Assembly: GCA_965603285.1 (NCBI GenBank)
Contig: CBFDCK010000143.1
Coordinates: 1-7,690, forward strand
Source: JAUWPO01 sp965603285
GTDB lineage: Bacteria; Chloroflexota; Anaerolineae; Anaerolineales; UBA4823
DNA: 7,690 bases
Direction of reading: 5' to 3'
In this document: positions 1 through 5,374 of the stretch, piece after piece
Numbering within the stretch: position 1 is the first letter of the stretch
Layout: the number at the start of each line of letters is the position of its first letter
Notes under the pieces: generated by a model
What the model was told of the DNA's origin: nothing
Databases searched by the model: none
Seen by the model: the letters and a program-made list of their open reading frames with translations, nothing else
Translations under genes and position numbers: made by a program

Positions 1-64
1 AATCGAAGCCTTAGTGGGAATGATGATTGATCGTTGCCAACAAATTTGTAGCTACCAAGATTAG
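1..64 (+). CDS. 3' end of an unidentified plus-strand gene (partial)
   Basis: Only one plus-strand frame is open from the left edge. It runs from base 2 to a TAG stop at 62-64 and encodes IEALVGMMIDRCQQICSYQD. The other two plus frames hit stops within the first 30 bases. The end sits 9 nt from the stop codon of the minus-strand ABC gene, so the two genes would converge tail to tail, a common arrangement. Twenty residues are too few to recognise a family, and no domain can be named. This could still be a chance open stretch; reading leftward beyond the window would settle it. Confidence 0.4.
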   Translation, partial: IEALVGMMIDRCQQICSYQD

Positions 65-73
65 TTGAATGCC

Positions 74-1894
74 TTAATCTGCTGCTGCAGTCGCCATTTC
101 CAGGGGTGCATATTCTTGTTCGAGTTCAGAGCGGAACTGCGAAGTGTATAAGCGATAATAATGACCACGCTGGCGGAGAAGTTCAGAGTGGCTGCCGTTT
201 TCTATGATACTACCATCTTTGATCACCAAGATTCGGTCAGCTTTTTTGATGGTGGATAGACGATGGGCGATCACAAAACTTGTACGACCTTCCATCAGGT
301 TCTCCATGCCTTTTTGAATAAGCGTTTCGGTGATCGTATCTACGGAACTGGTCGCTTCGTCCATTATAAAAATTTCTGGTTCCCGGAGTACTGCACGAGC
401 AAGGCTGATGAGTTGTTTCTGACCTACGGAAAGCAAGTTACCTCCTTCTCCAACTTCATCATCATAACCCTTGTCGAGTTTTATGATGAAATCATGGGCA
501 CCTGCAAGCTGGGCTGCAGCTCCAATCTCTTCATCTGTAGCACCCAGTTTTCCATATCGAATATTGTCGGTAATGGTGCCTGAGAAGAGGTGAGGGGTTT
601 GCAAAACAACTCCGATTCGAGACTGGATCGCATGCAGAGCGATATCCTCGTAGTCGCGACCTCCGATGCAAATCGTGCCTTCTTTGGGTTCGAAAAAACG
701 GCATAATAAATTTACGATCGTTGTTTTTCCGCCACCAGTCGGTCCAACTAAAGCTACAGTCTCACCACGCTTGATGTGTAAGTTAAAACTTTGTAGAACG
801 GGTTTATCTTCCTCATAGAAAAAGTTGACGTTGTCAAAAACGATATCGCCTTGGATGCTGCCGGGGTCAAATGCATCAGGTTTGTCGGATATATCGGGAA
901 CAGTATCAACTAAAGAGAATATTCGTTCTGCAGATGCTATGGCGCGCTGTAACTCTGCATAAACCCGTGCCATTTCTTGTATCGGCCAAATCATGAAAAC
1001 AACATAGGTGACGAAGGCTTGAATTCCACCAATACTCATATTCCCAATCTGGGTTTGATAACCTCCAAACCAAATAATCGTGGCCACTGCAAACGAACTG
1101 ATCAACATCACTACAGGTAGGAATAATGCTGACAGCCACGCGGCCCTGTAACCGGCACGATACATTTCACTAGTCAGCACGTCAAATTCCTGCATGTTGT
1201 GTTTTTCTCTACCAAAGGCTTTGATCACTCGAACTCCGGTGATCGTTTCGTTGAAAGCCCCTGTGATCTTGGAGTTAATCCTTTGTACATCCCGAAACTC
1301 AATGATGATTTTCTTTTTAAACTGCACAGCAACGAATATTAAAATTGGAATTGCCAGGAATACTATCAGAGCCAATTGCCAATTAATCATTAGCATGAAA
1401 AATGCTGCCGTAGCAATGTTCATAATTCCCCATGTGACATCTAAGAATCCCCAGGTTACAAGTTCAGCCACGCGTTCAGAGTCAGATGTCACGCGGGACA
1501 TGATCCAACCAACTGGCGTAACGTTATAGTAAGAAAGTGATAGTTCTTGTAGATGAATGAACATCTTTTTTCGCAGATCATAACGAATGCGCTCGCCCAG
1601 TATTCCGGCAAGGTAGATGAACCCGAAAACTCCAGCGGCTTGAACTAGGATCAGCAATCCATAACGGATGATGATATTTTTCAGAGCTTCAATATCATCC
1701 CCCAAAATGGCTTTGTCGATGATAAGACTGGTGAGGAAAGTGAAATATGAATCCAGAACTGAAACCAGTGTAATCATCAACAGGAAACCGAGTACCCATT
1801 TCCAATGGGGCTTGGCCAGTTGCACAATTCGCAGAGTGATTTTTCCGGTAAATTGGGAAGTAAATTCTTCTTCTTCGAAATATTGTTCAGTCAT
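74..1894 (-). CDS. ABC exporter half-transporter, permease-ATPase fusion (second subunit, LSVGQ signature)
   Basis: This 606-aa protein is a full-length ABC-type exporter half-transporter of the MdlB/BmrA multidrug and lipid class. An N-terminal six-helix transmembrane domain (about residues 32-306) is followed by a nucleotide-binding domain (about 350-585). Visible motifs are Walker A GPTGGGKTT (384-392, K390), Q-loop Q432, signature LSVGQ (488-492, V in place of the usual G), Walker B ending MDE (D512, catalytic E513) and H-loop H544. Walker A and B are intact but the signature deviates. The preceding gene has the opposite defect, so the two probably form a heterodimer in the cytoplasmic membrane. 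The ATG at 1892-1894 is 2 nt past the upstream stop and has a GGGGG ribosome-binding stretch at 1902-1906, so translation is probably coupled. The substrate cannot be read from sequence. Confidence 0.95.
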   Translation of the reverse strand: MTEQYFEEEEFTSQFTGKITLRIVQLAKPHWKWVLGFLLMITLVSVLDSYFTFLTSLIIDKAILGDDIEALKNIIIRYGLLILVQAAGVFGFIYLAGILGERIRYDLRKKMFIHLQELSLSYYNVTPVGWIMSRVTSDSERVAELVTWGFLDVTWGIMNIATAAFFMLMINWQLALIVFLAIPILIFVAVQFKKKIIIEFRDVQRINSKITGAFNETITGVRVIKAFGREKHNMQEFDVLTSEMYRAGYRAAWLSALFLPVVMLISSFAVATIIWFGGYQTQIGNMSIGGIQAFVTYVVFMIWPIQEMARVYAELQRAIASAERIFSLVDTVPDISDKPDAFDPGSIQGDIVFDNVNFFYEEDKPVLQSFNLHIKRGETVALVGPTGGGKTTIVNLLCRFFEPKEGTICIGGRDYEDIALHAIQSRIGVVLQTPHLFSGTITDNIRYGKLGATDEEIGAAAQLAGAHDFIIKLDKGYDDEVGEGGNLLSVGQKQLISLARAVLREPEIFIMDEATSSVDTITETLIQKGMENLMEGRTSFVIAHRLSTIKKADRILVIKDGSIIENGSHSELLRQRGHYYRLYTSQFRSELEQEYAPLEMATAAAD

Positions 1895-1896
1895 AA

Positions 1897-3717
1897 TTAC
1901 ACCCCCATCTCTGCGCTGGCGACTTCTTTTTCCAACTGAACTTCGATCTGTGTTTGAATATCATGGATTTTTCGGTAGACGCCTTCTTGAGCCAAGAGTT
2001 CTTGATGGGTGCCAATCTGAATGATGCGACCTTTATCGAGAACTACGATCAAATCCGCTTTCATAACCGATTGGATGCGGTGTGCGATTATAAAGGTGGT
2101 CCGTTCTTCCATCAGTTTTTCTAATGCTTGACGGATATCAGCTTCGGTTTCTAAATCCACTGAGGAGGTGGCATCATCAAATATGAGTATTCGGGGGTTT
2201 TTTATGATCGTACGGGCGATCGCCACCCGCTGCTTTTGTCCGCCTGATAGCGTAACGCCTTTTTCTCCAACGAGTGTATTGTATTTATCGGGGAATGTTA
2301 TGATCGAATTATGGACTGCGGCTGCCTTAGCGGCTTCTTCGACTTCCTCTTGGGTAACTTCGCGGTCGATACCGTAAGTTATATTTTCGCGAATCGTTCT
2401 CGAGAAGAGGAATGGTTCTTGTTCCACAGTACCAATTTGGCTGCGTAGAAAATTGCGAGGATAACGCTTCAGTTCAACACCATCGAGAAGTATTTTTCCT
2501 TCTGTATACTCGTAAAAACGAGGTAGCAAATTAGCTAAGGTCGTTTTTCCCGAGCCAGTTGATCCTAATAAGGCTATCACTTGCCCAGGTTTGACCGAGA
2601 AGCTGATGTCTTGTAGGACAGACACATTTGGGGCGTCGTCATAAGCGAAGCCGATATTTTCGAATTCGAGGGAGCCTTCTACTGTGTTCTCCGGGAGGTA
2701 TTCACCGGTATCGAGTGGCTCACGCGGCTCTTTGATTACAGTCATGACCCGGTCGAATGAAACCAACCCAGATGACATTTGAACAATTAATCGCCCAAGG
2801 TTGCGGATTGGCCACAGAATCCATATCAACAGTCCCGCGTATGTTATATATTCTCCGACGGTGATTGCGCCATTGATTGCCATAAGCGCGCCAACCGCGA
2901 AACCCAACAGCATTTGGATTCCAGTCATAATGTCAGATATGGGCCAGTAGCTGGAATGCATCAACAGAAGTCGCTTGCCACGCAGGTACTTCTCCCAGTT
3001 TTCGGATTCAAACTTGCCAATTTCGTAAGCCTGACGGGCGAATGCTTTAACCACGCGAACCCCGGTCAGATTCTCTTGAAGTCGATTTGAGAGTATTGCG
3101 TCCTGTTCTTGATACTTTTCATACGCCTTGGACACCCTGCCAAAGAACACTACTGATAGTGTCATGGTAAAAGGAACTACGATTATTGATACCAGCGCTA
3201 AACGCCAATCGAGCCAAAGTAGGGCTCCTAAATTTACCAAGAATAACAGGCTGATACGTCCGATTCCAATTCCTTGATCAGCATAAAAACGTCGAATAGC
3301 GTCAATATCCGATGTCGAACGCTGGATCAGTTCACCGGTTTTGGTCTGGTCGTGGTAGGTGAAAGTCATGTGCTGTATATGATCGAATACGTAATCTCGA
3401 ACTCGCTTGGCAATCCCTTCACCTGTTCGACCAGCAAGTGTTCCACTAACAAATGCAAATATACCCATAATCAAGGATAATCCGATAAAGCCCAACGCTA
3501 TCTGAAAAGGCGTAAATTGGGAGGTATCACTCACCAGAACTTCATCTACATAATATCCAAGTAGTAAATAAGTTCCTGTACGTGCAAATGCTGAAATACC
3601 TACGGCCAATATTGCACCGAAGTAGATCCATCGATAACCGCGTAATAATCGCCACATACCCTCGAAGCGTTTTTCAGTAACAACTTCCTGGAGATCCATA
3701 TCGAATTGTGAGTTCAT
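1897..3717 (-). CDS. ABC exporter half-transporter, permease-ATPase fusion (first subunit, degenerate Walker B)
   Basis: This 606-aa ABC exporter half-transporter has six predicted membrane helices (about residues 30-305) and a C-terminal ATPase domain (about 350-585). Motifs are Walker A GSTGSGKTT (385-393, K391), Q-loop Q433, canonical signature LSGGQ (490-494), Walker B ending FDD (D514, D515) and H-loop H546. The catalytic glutamate after Walker B is aspartate (D515). This is the mark of the degenerate, slow or non-hydrolysing site in heterodimeric exporters such as TM287/288 and BmrCD. It is the first gene of a two-gene operon. The ATG at 3715-3717 has only a distant purine-rich stretch (GAGGAAG, RNA sense, at 3733-3739, about 15 nt away), so a start at the in-frame ATG six codons later is possible. 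The exported compound is unknown; drugs, lipids and peptides are all exported by the family. Confidence 0.95.
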   Translation of the reverse strand: MNSQFDMDLQEVVTEKRFEGMWRLLRGYRWIYFGAILAVGISAFARTGTYLLLGYYVDEVLVSDTSQFTPFQIALGFIGLSLIMGIFAFVSGTLAGRTGEGIAKRVRDYVFDHIQHMTFTYHDQTKTGELIQRSTSDIDAIRRFYADQGIGIGRISLLFLVNLGALLWLDWRLALVSIIVVPFTMTLSVVFFGRVSKAYEKYQEQDAILSNRLQENLTGVRVVKAFARQAYEIGKFESENWEKYLRGKRLLLMHSSYWPISDIMTGIQMLLGFAVGALMAINGAITVGEYITYAGLLIWILWPIRNLGRLIVQMSSGLVSFDRVMTVIKEPREPLDTGEYLPENTVEGSLEFENIGFAYDDAPNVSVLQDISFSVKPGQVIALLGSTGSGKTTLANLLPRFYEYTEGKILLDGVELKRYPRNFLRSQIGTVEQEPFLFSRTIRENITYGIDREVTQEEVEEAAKAAAVHNSIITFPDKYNTLVGEKGVTLSGGQKQRVAIARTIIKNPRILIFDDATSSVDLETEADIRQALEKLMEERTTFIIAHRIQSVMKADLIVVLDKGRIIQIGTHQELLAQEGVYRKIHDIQTQIEVQLEKEVASAEMGV

Positions 3718-3864
3718 TGTGTCAAGCTTTTTCTTCCTCAGGGTGTGATCCGTAATTTATTGGTACTTCGTGTATTTTTTTAACGTGAGTTATGGGCAAG
3801 GCAGGGAATCAAAAAAGTGGAAGCTTAAGGTGAAAACTATACCAAACTAAGAAGGAACCCTGCC

Positions 3865-3987
3865 ATGCATAGTTTAGTTGAAATGTTCTTTGATGTCGAT
3901 GATTTTTGCCACGAATTTTTGCGTCAATGCGAGCAAAGAAATCTTACAGCTGGTATTAAATAACAGCGGCGACTATCCGTAATGTGA
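3865..3987 (+). pseudogene. 5' stump of an IS982-like transposase gene
   Basis: An ATG at 3865-3867 opens a 32-codon frame ending in TAA at 3961-3963. It begins MHSLVEMFFDVDDFCHEF. This opening, with the DVDDFC motif, matches my memory of the N-terminus of IS982-family (DDE) transposases, which run to nearly 300 residues. Reading through the TAA gives QRRLSVM before a TGA at 3985-3987. It resembles the basic, LSxSE-type segment that follows in that family, so the TAA looks like a nonsense mutation inside a former gene. Beyond this the similarity is lost and the catalytic core is absent. A purine-rich AAGGA lies about 8 nt before the ATG, so the original ribosome-binding site may survive. Family assignment is from memory of the motif; no terminal inverted repeats were identified. 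Confidence 0.6.
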
Positions 3988-4014
3988 AAGTGAACATCTG
4001 CAGAAAAATAAACT

Positions 4015-4075
4015 GGCAAAATCTTCAAAGTCCCTATATCTGCCGCAAGCGGACGGTGTATTACGGAATTTTGCC
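4015..4075. repeat. 8-bp inverted repeat beside the transposase stump
   Basis: GGCAAAAT at 4015-4022 is the exact reverse complement of ATTTTGCC at 4068-4075, with a 45-nt interval. A small CCGC-AA-GCGG palindrome (4043-4052) sits inside the interval. It could be left over from the decayed mobile element, or be chance in AT-rich sequence. No transposon end structure or target duplication was recognised. Confidence 0.3.
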
Positions 4076-4158
4076 CCTTCTGGTACAGATTTTGCTAAAA
4101 CTTAGAGATTCCATTTAGAATAAGATATTGTGTGTCCCAAAAGAAGAACGGCTTGCAT

Positions 4159-4322
4159 CCCACAACTATTCAGCGAAGAGGGCGTGGGGGTCGAGGAACA
4201 GGACACCTATGTGGGCGAGAGACCTGCGAATCTGCAGGAGGATTCGTGGTTGCACCGGATCTGGCGATCCGGCGCGAGCGAAGTTTCTAGTCCTAAGTTG
4301 CTCCGAGTGGATCGCCAGATCC
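4159..4322. other. GC-richer patch with nested inverted repeats (possible structured RNA or element relic)
   Basis: Several inverted repeats are packed into about 165 bases: CCCAC 4159-4163 with GTGGG 4184-4188; CCTGC 4223-4227 with GCAGG 4234-4238; CGAATC 4227-4232 with GATTCG 4241-4246; and a perfect 14-bp pair GGATCTGGCGATCC (4257-4270) and GGATCGCCAGATCC (4309-4322). The patch is visibly richer in G and C than the flanking AT-rich spacer. Open frames cross it on both strands, including one of 72 codons on plus and one of 83 on minus, but none resembles a known protein or has a good ribosome-binding site. It may be a structured RNA, a relic of a transposed element or a decayed gene. Strand is not resolved. 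Confidence 0.4.
4257..4322. repeat. Long stem-loop: perfect 14-bp inverted repeat with structured loop
   Basis: The two 14-bp arms (4257-4270 and 4309-4322) are exact reverse complements with 38 nt between. Inside, GAGC 4276-4279 pairs with GCTC 4300-4303, and AA 4281-4282 with TT 4298-4299 if G4280 is bulged. The whole can fold as a two-tier hairpin of 66 nt. There is no T-tract on either side, so it is not a standard intrinsic terminator. The pairing is directly visible; a function is not known. Confidence 0.6.
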
Positions 4323-4370
4323 AAGACATTCAACCTCTCACTGGCTAATGACCATAAGATAAAGCCTTGA

Positions 4371-4390
4371 TGTAATAAGCTCGTATTACA
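4371..4390. repeat. Hairpin TGTAATA / TATTACA
   Basis: TGTAATA at 4371-4377 pairs with TATTACA at 4384-4390 around a 6-nt loop. It lies about 50 nt beyond the stop codon of the Arg-rich membrane protein gene. Without a T-run on the minus strand it is at most a weak or factor-assisted 3' end. Confidence 0.35.
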
Positions 4391-4398
4391 CTGTATCA

Positions 4399-4415
4399 GA
4401 TTGGCAGTGCCAATC
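4399..4415 (-). terminator. Possible 3'-end hairpin of the sulfatase operon
   Basis: GATTGGC at 4399-4405 and GCCAATC at 4409-4415 form a 7-bp stem with a 3-nt loop, 26 nt downstream of the stop of the last gene in the minus-strand operon. The position suits an mRNA 3' end, but in the minus-strand transcript the stem is followed by TGATACAG rather than a T-tract. It may instead protect the transcript end or work with Rho. Confidence 0.3.
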
Positions 4416-4441
4416 ACTTAATTGAAATGCAAAAGATTGAA

Positions 4442-4768
4442 TCAGACAGATGGATTCTTATCCTCTTCTGCTTCAAGCATAGCAATTTCTTCATCGGTAG
4501 GTTCTTGAGATTCAATACCGAGTTCATCCATTGCGCCTTCAAGTTCTTCTTCCGTAAGATCTTCAGCTTTTTTGCCAGTCTGTTGTTCTATTTGTTCGAC
4601 TTGCGGCTGGCTCAGCTTGTAAGCACCATAACCGACACCAAGAACCACCATACCGCCAATGACCACGCGTCTTCGCATCCTGCGGCGCATTCGCCTTCTC
4701 CTGCGGTGGACTGTTCTCCTGGTTGTGCGTCTTGCAGTTCGTCTTGCACCCCTTCTTCTCGGCGGCAT
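4442..4768 (-). CDS. Small membrane protein with Arg-rich N-terminus and acidic C-terminus (hypothetical)
   Basis: This 108-aa protein has strong charge polarity. Residues 1-34 contain 20 arginines, residues 35-51 form one hydrophobic span (rich in V, G and L), and residues 53-108 contain about 19 Asp or Glu and few basic residues. By the positive-inside rule the Arg-rich end should be cytoplasmic and the acidic tail outside, an inference. The tail segment LTEEELEGAMDELGI looks helical, possibly amphipathic. The ATG at 4766-4768 has an excellent ribosome-binding site, AGGAGG (RNA sense) at 4774-4779, 5 nt away. It lies 16 nt after the HdeD-like gene, so it is probably the last gene of that operon. 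I do not recognise a family; the Arg-rich end could bind nucleic acid or anionic lipid. Confidence 0.8.
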   Translation of the reverse strand: MPPRRRGARRTARRTTRRTVHRRRRRMRRRMRRRVVIGGMVVLGVGYGAYKLSQPQVEQIEQQTGKKAEDLTEEELEGAMDELGIESQEPTDEEIAMLEAEEDKNPSV

Positions 4769-4773
4769 TCTGA

Positions 4774-4779
4774 CCTCCT
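4774..4779 (-). promoter_or_regulatory. Strong Shine-Dalgarno site (AGGAGG) for the Arg-rich membrane protein
   Basis: The plus strand reads CCTCCT, giving AGGAGG in the mRNA 5 nt before the ATG at 4766-4768. It is the strongest ribosome-binding site in the window, suggesting good expression of the small protein relative to the genes before it. It also supports this start. Confidence 0.75.
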
Positions 4780-4784
4780 GTTTT

Positions 4785-5348
4785 CTAAATAGTATTTTTA
4801 TTATTCAAAATTGCTTGTGATCGCAAACGTCGAGCATCTAATAATAACAGAATCCCTGTGATTATGCACCAGATGCTTGCCATCAACCAGACTGCCCGAA
4901 CTGGTTCCCAGGGGAAAATTATTACAATTAAGCCCAGGATCACCTGAACAAAACCTACAAGATAACTACCCCAGGACCATTGGGATCCGTAAACCGAACC
5001 TATTCTGAATCCTCCAATGATGTGTAGAAGACCTGTGATGATTATTAGAGCTCCTAAAAGCGAAACTATTTCCCAGGTTGAGAAATAAATGGCTAGCAAT
5101 GGTCGTAATAAGGCAATCACGCCCGCAAATACTCCCAAGATACCAGCAACCAAGGACCAACGAGCTAAGCGAATCTCCCTACCCCTTGAACGCGCCCAGG
5201 CTATACTCGTCAGACCAATGGTCAACCAAAATAATCCCATGTATTGGACTACATTCCACTGAGCCCTTTGAGTGAGCAGTAGGGCGCCAAGGATTAAAGC
5301 GAAAACACCACGAAATAGATATATGTGCCAACCCTGGAGAGATTTCAT
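4785..5348 (-). CDS. HdeD-like (DUF308) six-helix membrane protein
   Basis: The protein is 187 aa from the ATG at 5346-5348; a GTG one codon earlier (5349-5351) could also start it and would give 188 aa. It is hydrophobic throughout, with six predicted membrane helices at about residues 8-26, 33-52, 63-82, 93-113, 126-146 and 151-171. Short loops and repeated G-x-x-x-I/L-x-G helix motifs match the HdeD/DUF308 family of bacterial inner-membrane proteins. HdeD is linked to acid resistance in Escherichia coli, but most family members have no defined role. The gene begins 23-26 nt after the sulfatase stop and its stop (4785-4787) is 16 nt before the Arg-rich protein start, so the three are probably co-transcribed. 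The ribosome-binding site is weak. Family assignment rests on topology and general look rather than a diagnostic motif. Confidence 0.75.
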   Translation of the reverse strand: MKSLQGWHIYLFRGVFALILGALLLTQRAQWNVVQYMGLFWLTIGLTSIAWARSRGREIRLARWSLVAGILGVFAGVIALLRPLLAIYFSTWEIVSLLGALIIITGLLHIIGGFRIGSVYGSQWSWGSYLVGFVQVILGLIVIIFPWEPVRAVWLMASIWCIITGILLLLDARRLRSQAILNNKNTI

Positions 5349-5374
5349 CACAAGCCCGAGTTTTTAGCTCTCAG

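Larger units (their letters stand above)
3718..4441. other. Gene-free intergenic region with IS relic and inverted repeats
   Basis: These 724 bases separate the ABC operon from the 3' end of the sulfatase operon. They should contain the promoter of the ABC genes, but I could not find a convincing pair of -35 and -10 boxes. The stretch holds a transposase-gene stump (3865-3987), an 8-bp inverted repeat (4015-4075), a GC-richer patch with nested inverted repeats (4159-4322) and two hairpins near the end of the Arg-rich gene (4371-4415). Short open frames on both strands across 4128-4417 have no recognisable product. Confidence 0.7.

Noticed and set aside
263..583. Plus-strand open frame of 106 codons inside the ABC ATPase domain
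   Set aside because: It is antisense to a well-conserved nucleotide-binding domain with intact motifs, so it is a shadow frame.
3718..3726. TTGACA-like word just upstream of the first ABC gene
   Set aside because: It lies within 10 bases of the start codon, so it cannot serve as a -35 box for that gene.
4128..4417. Overlapping 72-83 codon open frames on both strands
   Set aside because: Several frames are open at once in a GC-richer patch, none has a ribosome-binding site or recognisable motif, and the inverted repeats explain the sequence better.
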